DNA of 64,000 nt from Saprospiraceae bacterium. Lineage in GTDB: Bacteria > Bacteroidota > Bacteroidia > Chitinophagales > Saprospiraceae. Where the stretch lies: assembly GCA_028279185.1 (NCBI GenBank), contig JANQSS010000068.1, forward strand, positions 1 through 64,000. The letters are read 5' to 3'. The notes under the pieces are model-generated. The model did no database searches, was not told where the DNA came from, and saw nothing but the letters and a program-made list of their open reading frames with translations. Made by a program: the position numbers and the translations under genes. Below are positions 15,333 to 24,765 of this stretch, piece by piece (positions within the stretch are counted from its first letter, which is position 1; each line of letters starts with the position of its first letter).

Positions 15333-17744
15333 CTATAACGCCGGATAACCATCGGGATGAACTTCTCTCATTATACCCAATATTTTTTCAACAACATCCT
15401 CAATATTAGGTTTCGAAAAGTAGTCACCCTCAGATCCGAATGGAGGACGATGTTCTCGTGCAGTGAGTGTATGAGGTGCGGAATCTAAAAAATGATATCC
15501 TTTCTGAACCTCAAGAACCTCACGCATCATATAGGCTGTTGCCCCACCCGGAACATCTTCATCCAGAAATAATATGCGGTTAGTCTTTTTAATCGAATTG
15601 ACAATGACTTGTTCGAGATCAAAAGGTAAGAGTGTTTGGACGTCAATTAATTCAACGAACACATCGAATTGCTGTAACAATTTAATCGCTGCTTCAGCAA
15701 TGCGTACACATGACCCATATGTAACTAGTGTAATATCAGAACCAGTCATTAGCACTTCTGGCAAACCTAAAGGAATAGAGAAAGTCGTCAGGTTTTCGGG
15801 TCGGTTTTCACGAATACGATAACCATTTAAAGGTTCGATAACAATAGCCGGATCATCCGACTTAAGGAGTGTGTTGTACATGCCCGCTGCCTGAACCATA
15901 TTGCGCGGTACACAAACGTACATGCCGCGCAGCGAATTGAGAATCATGCCTAATGGAGAACCAGCGTGCCATATGCCCTCCAGTCTATGACCACGCGTTC
16001 GAATTATAGCCGGTGCACATTGCAAACCATCACTTCTGTACCGCAAGGTGGCCAAATCGTCGGTTAGAGGCTGCAACCCATATATAAGATAGTCGAGATA
16101 CTGAATCTCAGCAATGGGGCGAAATCCACGCATAGCAGTTCCTATTGCTTGTCCCATGATAGACCATTCGCGTATTCCAGTATCAAAAACACGATCCTTA
16201 CCATACTTTTCCTGCAAACCGGCAAACCCTTGATTAACATCGCCAATTTGTCCAACGTCTTCTCCAAATGCAAGAATAAACGGATTTTCAGCCATCTTAC
16301 TGTCAAAAAACTCATTTAGAATTTTATACCCCGGTATTTTTTCCGGGTTCTCAGTATACTCGGGTAGTTCTACATTTGACCGAATAGCTGCTAAAGGGCT
16401 TGAACTCATTAAATTAGTGTGATAATCTTCATAAGCCGAATCATATACGGCATTCAGCCATGATTTAATAGAGTCTGCCTGTACATTTCCCACTGAACGC
16501 AGGTAATAATAAAGTCTTCTGGTCAATGCGACGGCTTCTGCAAGTGATGGGGTAACCTGCATCCTTAATTCGTTCTGGAGTTCATCTACTAGCTGATCTA
16601 ACGTCCCAACTTCCTTAGCCTTGAGCAATTCACTTGCCAGATACGACTTTGCCTCAACAGCCCTCTTTTGTGCTTTTTCCCATGCTGCATCCTTTCCTTT
16701 TTTGGCCTCAATCTTCGCCTTTTCTCGTAAGGCCTGAACCTGCTCTTCGTTGGCAATACCGCAGGATATCATCCATTGCGCCATCCGATTGATACAGTCA
16801 AAATCCTGCTCCCATTTCAATCGTTCTTTTGATTTATACCTTTCATGCGATCCCGAAGTAGAGTGGCCTTGAGGCTGTGTACAATCTTCTATATGAAAGA
16901 GTACAGGTGCGTGCGTCTTGCGCGACAAGCTTACACCCCTATCATACATATCGACCAGTCCAGCATAGTCATATGCCTTTGCAACAAATATGTGCATTCC
17001 ATCTTTATCATCTTCTTTCAGAAACCCTCTGAGTGCTTTGGATATGCTAGACTTCGCTGTTTGAAGGTGCTTCGGAACTGAAATTCCATAACCATCGTCC
17101 CACACCGAGACGACCATTGGAACTTGCTCCACTACGGCTGCATTTATTGTCTCCCAAAATATACCTTCTGATGTGCTTGCATCGCCAATCGTTATGAAGC
17201 AAACTTCATTTCCATCTTTGGAGAGTGTTGAAGTTTTGAGATCGAGTGCACGAAACTTCTTTGAGGCAAAAGCAAGTCCAAACCCGCGTGCCATTTGTCC
17301 GCCAGTACTGGATATATCGGATGAGATGTTATACAAGTCGGTTAAATCCTCCCATTCACCGTTTTGCCGAATTGTACGGGAAGAAAAATGTGCATTCATC
17401 TGCCGGCCACCTGAGAAGACATCATGAACTGGATCTGCATATAATTGTGCAAAGTATTCCTCAATGGAGCAGAGACCCAATGCCATCATAAACGTTTGAT
17501 CCCTATAATACCCCGCTCTCCAATCTCCTTTTGCAAATGCCCTGGCCATTGCAACTTGCGGCACTTCTTTCCCATCGCCCAAAATGCCAAACTTTGCTTT
17601 ACCTGTGAGCACCTCCTTACGGCCAAGAAGACTTGCCTCACGGCTAAGACAGCAGATATAAAAATCGCGAATTACCTCATTGACGTATTGATCTTCTGGC
17701 TTTTCTACTTTTTGCAGATAAACATCTTGAATGTCAATGTCCAT
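15333..17744 (-). CDS. 2-oxo acid dehydrogenase E1, fused alpha and beta subunits
   Basis: Thiamine diphosphate-dependent E1 of a branched-chain 2-oxo acid (2-oxoisovalerate) or pyruvate dehydrogenase complex; decarboxylates the 2-oxo acid and passes the acyl group to lipoyl-E2. The 803-residue chain fuses an alpha half (residues about 1-350, with GDASTSEG and WDDGYGISVP as the TPP site) to a beta half (about 450-803, with LAFGEDVGQIGDVNQGFAGL and LFLDEDVPGGATAYMMREVL). Bacteroidota usually carry this fused form, often annotated as a branched-chain enzyme. E2 and E3 genes are not in the window. Substrate choice is inference. Confidence 0.9.
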   Translation of the reverse strand: MDIDIQDVYLQKVEKPEDQYVNEVIRDFYICCLSREASLLGRKEVLTGKAKFGILGDGKEVPQVAMARAFAKGDWRAGYYRDQTFMMALGLCSIEEYFAQLYADPVHDVFSGGRQMNAHFSSRTIRQNGEWEDLTDLYNISSDISSTGGQMARGFGLAFASKKFRALDLKTSTLSKDGNEVCFITIGDASTSEGIFWETINAAVVEQVPMVVSVWDDGYGISVPKHLQTAKSSISKALRGFLKEDDKDGMHIFVAKAYDYAGLVDMYDRGVSLSRKTHAPVLFHIEDCTQPQGHSTSGSHERYKSKERLKWEQDFDCINRMAQWMISCGIANEEQVQALREKAKIEAKKGKDAAWEKAQKRAVEAKSYLASELLKAKEVGTLDQLVDELQNELRMQVTPSLAEAVALTRRLYYYLRSVGNVQADSIKSWLNAVYDSAYEDYHTNLMSSSPLAAIRSNVELPEYTENPEKIPGYKILNEFFDSKMAENPFILAFGEDVGQIGDVNQGFAGLQEKYGKDRVFDTGIREWSIMGQAIGTAMRGFRPIAEIQYLDYLIYGLQPLTDDLATLRYRSDGLQCAPAIIRTRGHRLEGIWHAGSPLGMILNSLRGMYVCVPRNMVQAAGMYNTLLKSDDPAIVIEPLNGYRIRENRPENLTTFSIPLGLPEVLMTGSDITLVTYGSCVRIAEAAIKLLQQFDVFVELIDVQTLLPFDLEQVIVNSIKKTNRILFLDEDVPGGATAYMMREVLEVQKGYHFLDSAPHTLTAREHRPPFGSEGDYFSKPNIEDVVEKILGIMREVHPDGYPAL

Positions 17745-17967
17745 AGGTGGTTTGCTTGCGATTTAATGAATGGAAATGTGCAACGAAGGTAATGAAATTT
17801 AAGCTTATCACTTCATTAATAGCCTAATAAACAAAGGTGTTTAGCTTCCTCGGTAAGGAAAATCTACACCATTTTCCCCAAGCACAAATGTCGAAATAAA
17901 AGCTGGCTTAACATCAAGTTAACAGATCATTGGAATTTAATTACGTTCAGGTTGTTATAAGATTAAG

Positions 17968-17975
17968 TACATTTG
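17968..17975 (+). promoter_or_regulatory. Promoter -7 box (TACATTTG)
   Basis: TACATTTG matches TAnnTTTG and ends 25 bp before the ATG of the DUF1573 gene. A TTG lies only 13 bp upstream (17952-17954), so the -33 element is weak or absent. Confidence 0.55.
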
Positions 17976-18000
17976 TCACAACGAAAAAATAATCATAAAC

Positions 18001-18483
18001 ATGAAACACATATTTGCAATATTATTCCTCTTCTGCCTCAGTGCTGGCGTCCTAATGGCTCAAGAAAAAGATGCTAATAACGAATCGATGATTAAAGAAG
18101 TTGTTATGGCTGAAAAATCTGGAGACCAACCGGCAATGGAGTTGGCATCCAAGACAGTTGATTACGGTGAAATCACGAAAGGGTCGGATCCTCTTCGCTC
18201 TGTGAAATTTACAAACACGGGAAATGCACCCCTTATTATTAAACATGCGAAAGGAAGCTGTGGATGCACTGTTCCAAATTGGCCAAAAGAGCCTATTCTT
18301 CCTGGTGAAACTTCTGAAATCGAAATTCGTTATGACACAAAACGAGTAGGTCCAATTCGCAAAACTGTGCGCATTACCACCAATGAAGGGGACCAACCGC
18401 ACATCCTACAAATAAAAGGACTCGTAAAAGCGGAGGCTCCTCAAGAAACACTACCTAAAAAAGAAAATGGCTTGACTGAGTAG
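18001..18483 (+). CDS. Secreted DUF1573 (Ig-like) protein
   Basis: A 160-residue protein with a signal peptide (about 1-20, FLFCLSAGVLMAQ) and a DUF1573 domain at about 48-140, an immunoglobulin-like fold related to ASH/MSP domains. Hallmarks are DYGEITKGSDPLRSVKFTNTG, the GSCGCTVPNWPKEPILPGE core and the IEIRYDTKRVGPIRKTVRI strand. Function is unknown; such proteins are very common in the Bacteroidota periplasm or envelope. It is monocistronic: its own promoter box lies upstream and a strong terminator follows directly. The same domain ends the OmpA-family protein at 45975-48497. Confidence 0.9.
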   Translation: MKHIFAILFLFCLSAGVLMAQEKDANNESMIKEVVMAEKSGDQPAMELASKTVDYGEITKGSDPLRSVKFTNTGNAPLIIKHAKGSCGCTVPNWPKEPILPGETSEIEIRYDTKRVGPIRKTVRITTNEGDQPHILQIKGLVKAEAPQETLPKKENGLTE

Positions 18484-18497
18484 TCCTATAAATCAAA

Positions 18498-18543
18498 AAA
18501 CTAAAAAGCCCTGCTTCTTGTTGAAGCAGGGCTTTTTAGTTTT
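18498..18543 (+). terminator. Strong intrinsic terminator
   Basis: Perfect 20-bp inverted repeat (arms 18498-18517 and 18523-18542) around a 5-nt loop TTGTT. The GC core is AGCCCTGCTTC, and the descending arm ends in a T-rich stretch. The arms carry A-rich and T-rich ends, so it could work in both directions. It separates the DUF1573 gene from yaaA. Confidence 0.92.
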
Positions 18544-18554
18544 AGGGTGTTGCC

Positions 18555-18562
18555 TATCTTTA
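18555..18562 (+). promoter_or_regulatory. Probable -7 box (TATCTTTA) of the yaaA operon
   Basis: TATCTTTA matches TAnnTTTG at seven of eight positions and ends 20 bp before the yaaA ATG, just after the terminator. The only room for a promoter of the following six genes is this 40-bp gap, which supports the weak match. Confidence 0.35.
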
Positions 18563-18582
18563 TACTCAACCAATTTGATCTT

Positions 18583-19347
18583 ATGTTAGTAGTTCTCAGT
18601 CCTGCAAAAAAAATGCGTCATGGTGTAGACGCAGTTAAAGGTGAAGAAACCATGCCGCAGTTTCATGAAAAGGCCATTCCACTTGCCAAGAAATTATCCA
18701 AATTTACGAAGCCGAAACTCATGAAACTTATGTCGATAAGCAAAGCTCTGGCAGAAACAAATCTCGATAGATACAAAACGTTCTCATCAGATCCAGCCGT
18801 CGAATCGGCTGAAACAGCTTTCCATGCATTTAATGGTGATGTATATCTAGGATTGGATAGTCAATCCCTTAAAGCAACCGGTTTAAAGTTTGCCAACAAA
18901 CATGTACGCATTCTATCCGGCATGTATGGCTATTTGAGACCCGGAGACAAAATTCAACCCTATAGGCTTGAAATGGGGTCTCGGTTGCCCGTCGGTCGCA
19001 AAAAAAATCTTTATGCATACTGGCGTGAAGATGTAGCAGAAGCAGTCAATACTGATTTAGAAAAAATAAAAAGTAATGTTATTTTAAATTTGGCATCAAA
19101 AGAATATTTTTCAGTTATCGATGATAGTTTAATTGAAGCAACCATTATCACAGCTCATTTTAGAGAATATCGCAATGGAAAATTATCCGCCATTCAATTT
19201 AATCTAAAACGCGCCAGAGGATTGTTAACACGATACATCATCGATCATAAAATATCTAAAGTTGATCAGATTAAATCTTTTGATACTGACGGATACAGTT
19301 TTGCGACAGACTTATCAGATGAAGCAAATTGGTTTTTTACGAGATAA
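18583..19347 (+). CDS. yaaA: YaaA-family (DUF328) peroxide-response protein
   Basis: Member of the YaaA/UPF0246 family; in E. coli YaaA lowers free intracellular iron under peroxide stress and binds DNA. The start is set at the ATG 18583 (MLVVLSPAKKM), since the family begins with MLxxLSPAK; an in-frame ATG 36 bp upstream would overlap the promoter region. The 254-residue length is normal. Typical stretches are FNGDVYLGLD, LRILSGMYGYLRPGDKIQPYRLEMG (here HVRILSG) and ILNLASKEYF. It is the first gene of a plus-strand run and lies 8 bp from the acylase gene. Confidence 0.93.
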   Translation: MLVVLSPAKKMRHGVDAVKGEETMPQFHEKAIPLAKKLSKFTKPKLMKLMSISKALAETNLDRYKTFSSDPAVESAETAFHAFNGDVYLGLDSQSLKATGLKFANKHVRILSGMYGYLRPGDKIQPYRLEMGSRLPVGRKKNLYAYWREDVAEAVNTDLEKIKSNVILNLASKEYFSVIDDSLIEATIITAHFREYRNGKLSAIQFNLKRARGLLTRYIIDHKISKVDQIKSFDTDGYSFATDLSDEANWFFTR

Positions 19348-19355
19348 ATTGATGC

Positions 19356-21773
19356 ATGTTTAAATTTATCATCTCACTTGTTCTTTTGATTGCTCTTATT
19401 TATCTGGGCGGAATATCGGTTCCTGTCAAAGATTCATCCCTACCTCCAATCGGAGCCTTTTTCTCACCGCAAGTGGGATTCTGGCAAAACGGCCATCAAA
19501 AACAAAGCGACAAAGTTGAAATAACCAATTTGAGTCAATCATCAAAGGTCTTTATTGACGATAGAGGTGTCCCCCATATTTTTGCTCCTACTTTTGAAGA
19601 TGCTGCGCGTATACAGGGCTATTTGCACGCAAAAGACAGGCTATTCCAAATGGATATTTCAACACGATTCACGGCAGGTCGTTTAGCTGAAATTTTTGGT
19701 AAGCGCATGGTTAATACAGATAGATTAATGCGACGCAGAGGCCTACCCTTTGCTGCTGAAAATGCGTTATCAGGATGGAAGCAGCACCCTGAAACATATA
19801 AAATAATCGAAGCATATAGTGAAGGTGTTAATTCCTATATCAATGAATTAAATAAAAGAGATTATCCAATTGAGTATAAATTATTGAACGCTGAGATCGA
19901 ACCATGGTCACCCCTCAAATCAGCTCTGTTAAATAAAAGCATGGCATTTGACCTCTGCTTTCGAAATCAAGATGACATGGCAACAAAAACACGTGAACAA
20001 ATCGGTGAATTGTTGTATCGCGAGCTATTTCCATTTCGAAATAAAAAAGAGGATCCTATCATTCCGACAGGCACTACCTGGGATTTTGATAACTTAATAG
20101 AAACCGGTGAAATAATAGACATAATTTTTCCAACGAATAATTCCGATCGAGTCCAGAAAAATTTACCGGAAGAATCTATAGGGAGTAACAATTGGGCGGT
20201 TGCCGGTCGTAAAACAAAAAATGGGTATCCAATATTATGCAATGATCCACATTTGAAATTGAATTTACCATCGATATGGTATGAAGTTCAGATCCGTACC
20301 CCTAAATTGAACGTATATGGTGCCTCTCTACCAGGTGCTCCCGGTGTAATTATTGGATTCAACGACTACGCCGCCTGGGGTGTGACAAACGTTAGTCTTG
20401 ATGTCCTCGATTGGTTTAAAATTAAATGGATTGACGAGAAACAAGGCCTATATGAACTTGACGGTAGAGCGGAAAAAGTATCGTTTCGACAAGAACTGAT
20501 CCATGTTAAAGATTCCCTCACCGTCGTTGATAGTGTTCCCTACACACATTGGGGACCGATTACTTTCAGCCATGATGGCAATCATTATCTACATGAATAT
20601 GCCATGCGTTGGATTGGGCACGATAAACAAAGTACTGAGGAATTGGGAACTTTTTTAGAATTAAATGGGGCGAACTCGTTCGAAGCATATTTCAATGCAG
20701 TCACAAAATTCTGTAGCCCGGCACAAAATATAGTGTATGCTGATCGCGATAACAATATAGCATTGCGTATCAGCGGTAAAATTCCTCTGCGTTCAAGCGG
20801 TGTTGGTGAATTTTTGAGTGATGGTTCAATTTCAGGCAATGGATGGCAAGCATACGTTCCTGCTGAAGAAAATCCAATGGTTTTGAACCCTGAACGTGGT
20901 TTTGTTTCATCTGCTAATCAAATTTCTACGGATAGTACATACCCGCACCCATACTTTGGATATTTCGCAGATTATCGCGGTCGCATACTAAATCGCAAGT
21001 TGGCTAATATGAGCAACATTACAATCAAAGATATGATGCTTTTGCAAAATAATGCTGAGAGTATTCTTGGAACCGAGGGCGTAGCGATGCTCCTGGCGAA
21101 TGTTAAAGATGATATCAAGTTATCTTCCTCAGCGATTAAAAAAATTGATCTGTTGCGAAACTGGAATGGTGAGTTTAATGCGAACAAAGTCGAACCCGTT
21201 CTTTTTTATAAATGGTTTATTAATTTTTACAACTTAGCCTGGGATGAATTTATAAACGATGAAAGTTCATTGACTCCGGAATATTGGCGAACTATCGAAT
21301 TGGGTAATCACGACGTAGCACATTCATATTTTGATATTAAATCCACTCCGGAAATCGAGACCGCTGAAACATTGATCATACGCTCACTAAAAAAAATGAG
21401 CCATGAAGTCGATAGCTTGATTGACCAATATGCCGATTATAATTGGGGAACTTTTAACAATAATCGCATAACCCATTTGCTCGGTATTTCCGCTTTTTCT
21501 TCCGACATCAATAACGTCGATGGTTTTAAATATGCTTTAAATGCGGTCAGTAGTACACATGGGCCATCCTGGCGGATGATAGTCGAATTATCCGATCCAC
21601 CAGTTGCGTACGGAATCTACCCTGGAGGACAATCAGGGCACCCTGGTCATGCAAACTATTCAAATATGATCGCCCCCTGGGTATCCGGTGAGTACAATAA
21701 ATTAAATCGATATACAAACCTAAAAGATGTGGATATATCAAAAGGACAGTTGATAAAAGTGACGGCCAAATGA
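19356..21773 (+). CDS. Penicillin acylase-family N-terminal-nucleophile hydrolase
   Basis: Amidohydrolase of the penicillin G acylase / acyl-homoserine lactone acylase family, likely envelope-located: one N-terminal membrane or signal segment (about residues 2-19). The precursor normally self-cleaves into alpha and beta chains. The predicted cleavage site is before S277 in ESIG-SNNWAVAG, which would become the nucleophile. The following HLKLNLPSIWYEV and GAPGVIIGFNDYAAWGVTN are family signatures. Length 805 is normal. Natural substrate is unknown; quorum-signal or peptide amides are possibilities. It overlaps the next gene by ATGA. Confidence 0.9.
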   Translation: MFKFIISLVLLIALIYLGGISVPVKDSSLPPIGAFFSPQVGFWQNGHQKQSDKVEITNLSQSSKVFIDDRGVPHIFAPTFEDAARIQGYLHAKDRLFQMDISTRFTAGRLAEIFGKRMVNTDRLMRRRGLPFAAENALSGWKQHPETYKIIEAYSEGVNSYINELNKRDYPIEYKLLNAEIEPWSPLKSALLNKSMAFDLCFRNQDDMATKTREQIGELLYRELFPFRNKKEDPIIPTGTTWDFDNLIETGEIIDIIFPTNNSDRVQKNLPEESIGSNNWAVAGRKTKNGYPILCNDPHLKLNLPSIWYEVQIRTPKLNVYGASLPGAPGVIIGFNDYAAWGVTNVSLDVLDWFKIKWIDEKQGLYELDGRAEKVSFRQELIHVKDSLTVVDSVPYTHWGPITFSHDGNHYLHEYAMRWIGHDKQSTEELGTFLELNGANSFEAYFNAVTKFCSPAQNIVYADRDNNIALRISGKIPLRSSGVGEFLSDGSISGNGWQAYVPAEENPMVLNPERGFVSSANQISTDSTYPHPYFGYFADYRGRILNRKLANMSNITIKDMMLLQNNAESILGTEGVAMLLANVKDDIKLSSSAIKKIDLLRNWNGEFNANKVEPVLFYKWFINFYNLAWDEFINDESSLTPEYWRTIELGNHDVAHSYFDIKSTPEIETAETLIIRSLKKMSHEVDSLIDQYADYNWGTFNNNRITHLLGISAFSSDINNVDGFKYALNAVSSTHGPSWRMIVELSDPPVAYGIYPGGQSGHPGHANYSNMIAPWVSGEYNKLNRYTNLKDVDISKGQLIKVTAK

Positions 21774-22117
21774 AAAGAATAATAGCCATAATACTATCTA
21801 TTATTTTTTCCTTCATCCTAGGACAATTTCTACCCTGGTGGTCGATTGTCCTTTCTCCATTTATAATGGGCTACTTCCTTGACATTAAATTAGGACAACA
21901 ATTATTAATCGGATTCCTTACTATTTTTATTTTATGGACTTCGATTGCCTTGATCGCTAATCAAACGAATGCAATGCGACTTGCACCAATGATTGGCGAA
22001 TTGTTCGGATCGCTCCATCCGTTTTTCTTAATTATTCTTACAGGCACCATCGGAGGCATATATGGTGCTCTATCACAGATTAGCGGACATCTTTTAAAGA
22101 AATCTATTAGATCATGA
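21770..22117 (+). CDS. Small integral membrane protein, function unknown
   Basis: A 115-residue, very hydrophobic protein with about four membrane segments (roughly residues 4-20, 22-40, 44-62 and 82-103) and no recognised motif apart from a glycine-rich GTIGGIYGAL in the last helix. Its ATG overlaps the acylase stop (ATGA) and its stop overlaps the next ATG (ATGA), so it is translationally coupled on both sides. That makes it a real gene despite the lack of homology seen here. Confidence 0.75.
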   Translation: MKRIIAIILSIIFSFILGQFLPWWSIVLSPFIMGYFLDIKLGQQLLIGFLTIFILWTSIALIANQTNAMRLAPMIGELFGSLHPFFLIILTGTIGGIYGALSQISGHLLKKSIRS

Positions 22118-23112
22118 ATTATATAAAATTACTTTCATTTTTGTTAGCAGCAATCACCCCTTTTCTTTGCCGCTCACAAACTCTTGTATTGTGCAGCGCC
22201 GAGCAGGGGCGGTCTTATTTGAGCCAAGATCCATTCGATGGTTACTACGACAAAGTAAACCCGCTCGAGATTGCCATTCAATTAAAAGACCCCGAGATGC
22301 ACAAGAAATCAAGAGAAGAAGCTATCAAAGCTTATCGAGCATCTTATGAGAAAGAAGTTTTAGAAATCAATGAAGACGAAGCAAAAAAATTACGGGAAAT
22401 GTTCGCCAAATTATTTGCGAATTGTCAAGAATTAAATAAAAATCTTCTACCCGATACGATTCGACTCATCATGGTAGAAGGCAATCACTATGGAGCTTCG
22501 ACATTTTTTACTCGAGGCAATGCGATTGTACTTTCGCGCTCTTCATTAGCATCTATGCCGACAGAATCGTTTGAAGATGTGATGTATCATGAGCTCTTTC
22601 ACATTGTCTCCAGATATCATCCCTCTCTTCGAACAGAATTGTATGCCCACCTAGGGTTTGAATATATCGATGGTCCAATTTGGATTGAACAGTCTTTCTT
22701 TAAAAAAATGCTTTACAATCCTGATGGTGTTTCGTCGGATCATGGCATAGAATTACAAATGGAAGATTCTTCTCTTTTAACATTTATTCCCATTATTTCA
22801 GCCAGCGCTGACGCTTATTCAACTGACAGATCTAGCTTTTTTCAATACTTACATTTTCAATTATACCCACTTGATCCCGTTTCAAACGGGCACCTGCTTC
22901 GTTCACCAAAAGAATGCGAAAAACTAAATTACAATCACATTATGAATGCATATTTTGAACGGATAACACGTAATACAAATTACATTATTCATCCCGATGA
23001 ATTATTGGCTGATAATTTTCTCTATTTATTTAGAAGTGAAGAAGATAATAAAGAATTAGACCAGAATTTGCTCAATGCTATTCGTACGACATTGAAAGAT
23101 TACAAACATTAA
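22114..23112 (+). CDS. Secreted HExxH zinc metallopeptidase-like protein
   Basis: A 332-residue protein with an N-terminal signal peptide (about 1-21, ending FLCRSQ). The motif YHELFHIV gives H159-E160-x-x-H163, and DELLADNF at about 295-302 offers E296 as the third zinc ligand in gluzincin style (ExxxD). A charged helical segment (residues 60-105) precedes the catalytic region. No named family was recognised. It is tightly coupled to the membrane protein upstream and lies 2 bp before the carboxylase gene. Peptidase activity is inferred from the motif only. Confidence 0.7.
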   Translation: MNYIKLLSFLLAAITPFLCRSQTLVLCSAEQGRSYLSQDPFDGYYDKVNPLEIAIQLKDPEMHKKSREEAIKAYRASYEKEVLEINEDEAKKLREMFAKLFANCQELNKNLLPDTIRLIMVEGNHYGASTFFTRGNAIVLSRSSLASMPTESFEDVMYHELFHIVSRYHPSLRTELYAHLGFEYIDGPIWIEQSFFKKMLYNPDGVSSDHGIELQMEDSSLLTFIPIISASADAYSTDRSSFFQYLHFQLYPLDPVSNGHLLRSPKECEKLNYNHIMNAYFERITRNTNYIIHPDELLADNFLYLFRSEEDNKELDQNLLNAIRTTLKDYKH

Positions 23113-23114
23113 TT

Positions 23115-24749
23115 ATGAAACAATCAGAAATCGATCAAAATAAAAATGAAGATGCAATGCGCTTGCAATTGTCGAAATTTCGACAATTGCAAGACAAAGT
23201 ACATCTTGGTGGAGGAAAGAAAAAAATAGCTCGATTAAAGGAAAAAGGCAAAATGACGGCTCGTGAACGCATTGATTTTTTGCTTGACGCTGAAATGCCT
23301 AAGCAGGAAATAGGTGAATTTGCGGGTGAAGGAATGTATGCCGATTATGGCGGCTGCCCCAGTGGCGGTGTTATTGTAATGATCGGATATATCGGTAAAA
23401 AGCAGTGTATTGTGGTTGCAAACGATGCTACAGTAAAAGCAGGTGCCTGGTTTCCCATTACAGGAAAGAAAAATTTACGAGCGCAGGAGATAGCCATGGA
23501 AAATAGGCTGCCTATCATATACCTCGTGGACAGCGCGGGAGTATTCCTGCCTATGCAAGATGAAATATTTCCAGATAAAGAACATTTTGGTCGGATTTTT
23601 AGAAATAACGCGCGCATGTCTTCGATGGGCATAATACAAATAGCTGCAATAATGGGAAGCTGTGTTGCAGGTGGTGCCTACTTGCCCATAATGTCTGACG
23701 AAGCATTAATTGTTGATAAAACAGGATCGATTTTTTTGGCCGGCCCTTATTTGGTAAAAGCCGCAATAGGAGAAGAGGTAGATAAGGAAACTCTAGGTGG
23801 TGCAACAACACAATCTGAAATATCGGGTATAACAGATTACAAAATGCCAGATGATAAAACGTGCCTGGAGACAATACAGGATTTATTTTCTAAAATCGGA
23901 CAATTCGAATCAGCTGGCTTCGATCGTATTGAGTCAAAACAACCTGAACGCGATATTTCACACGTTTATCGAATATTCCCTGACCTTTCAACCAAACCCT
24001 ATAAAACATCAGAATTATTAAAATGCCTCGTTGATGAAAACTCGCTAACAGAGTATAAAAAGGGCTATGGAAAAACAATTATCTGTGCGTATGCGCGCAT
24101 AGACGGATGGTCTGTTGGCATCGTTGTTAACAATAGAGAGGTTGTAAAAAATAAAAAAGGAGAAATGCAATTTGGCGGCGTCATTTACTCCGATTCTGCA
24201 GATAAAGCATCCCGGTTTATAATGGTTTGTAATCAGAAAAAAATTCCGCTAGTATTCTTGCATGACGTTACAGGGTTTATGGTTGGTACACGTAGTGAAC
24301 ACGGCGGAATAATCAAAGACGGTGCTAAGTTAGTCAATACAGTTTCGAATTCCACAGTACCTAAGTTTACAATCATCATGGGTAATTCGTACGGAGCAGG
24401 TAACTATGCTATGTGTGGTAAAGCCTATGATCCTCGGTTAATTGTTGCCTGGCCAACAGCCAAAATCGCCGTTATGGGTGGCAGTCAAGCTGCCAAAGTT
24501 TTATTGCAAATTCAAATGGCTTCTATGAAACGTGACGGCACTGAAATTACCCAGGAAGAGGAAGATGCACTTTTTGATAAAATAAAAAAACGCTACGACG
24601 AACAAACCACGCCATTGTACGCAGCATCACGACTCTGGGTTGATGCCATAATCGACCCTATAGAAACGAGAAAAGTAATTAGTATGGGAATTGAAATGGC
24701 CAACAATGCGCCTGTAGAGCGCTTCAATGTAGGCGCGCTCCAGACGTAG
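23115..24749 (+). CDS. Acyl-CoA carboxylase carboxyltransferase (beta) subunit
   Basis: Biotin-dependent carboxyltransferase of the propionyl-/methylcrotonyl-/geranyl-CoA carboxylase family. The 544-residue product begins with the GGGKKKIARLKEKGKMTARERIDFLLD signature, has the acyl-CoA site region GGCPSGGVIVMIGYI and VDSAGVFLPMQDEIFPD, and in the C-terminal half GFMVGTRSEHGGIIKDGAKLV with GNSYGAGNYAMCGKAYDP. The FPDKEHFGRIFRNNARMS stretch resembles MCC-beta more than PCC-beta. The biotin-carboxylase subunit is not nearby. Its position in the run with yaaA and an rRNA methyltransferase gives no pathway hint. Confidence 0.9.
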   Translation: MKQSEIDQNKNEDAMRLQLSKFRQLQDKVHLGGGKKKIARLKEKGKMTARERIDFLLDAEMPKQEIGEFAGEGMYADYGGCPSGGVIVMIGYIGKKQCIVVANDATVKAGAWFPITGKKNLRAQEIAMENRLPIIYLVDSAGVFLPMQDEIFPDKEHFGRIFRNNARMSSMGIIQIAAIMGSCVAGGAYLPIMSDEALIVDKTGSIFLAGPYLVKAAIGEEVDKETLGGATTQSEISGITDYKMPDDKTCLETIQDLFSKIGQFESAGFDRIESKQPERDISHVYRIFPDLSTKPYKTSELLKCLVDENSLTEYKKGYGKTIICAYARIDGWSVGIVVNNREVVKNKKGEMQFGGVIYSDSADKASRFIMVCNQKKIPLVFLHDVTGFMVGTRSEHGGIIKDGAKLVNTVSNSTVPKFTIIMGNSYGAGNYAMCGKAYDPRLIVAWPTAKIAVMGGSQAAKVLLQIQMASMKRDGTEITQEEEDALFDKIKKRYDEQTTPLYAASRLWVDAIIDPIETRKVISMGIEMANNAPVERFNVGALQT

Positions 24750-24765
24750 TTAATCCGATACTGCA

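Noticed and set aside
16900-17300. E1 TPP site has WDDGYGISVP where most E1 alpha subunits have a NN motif
   Set aside because: This variant is recalled as normal for the fused E1 of Bacteroidota, so it is not a lost active site.
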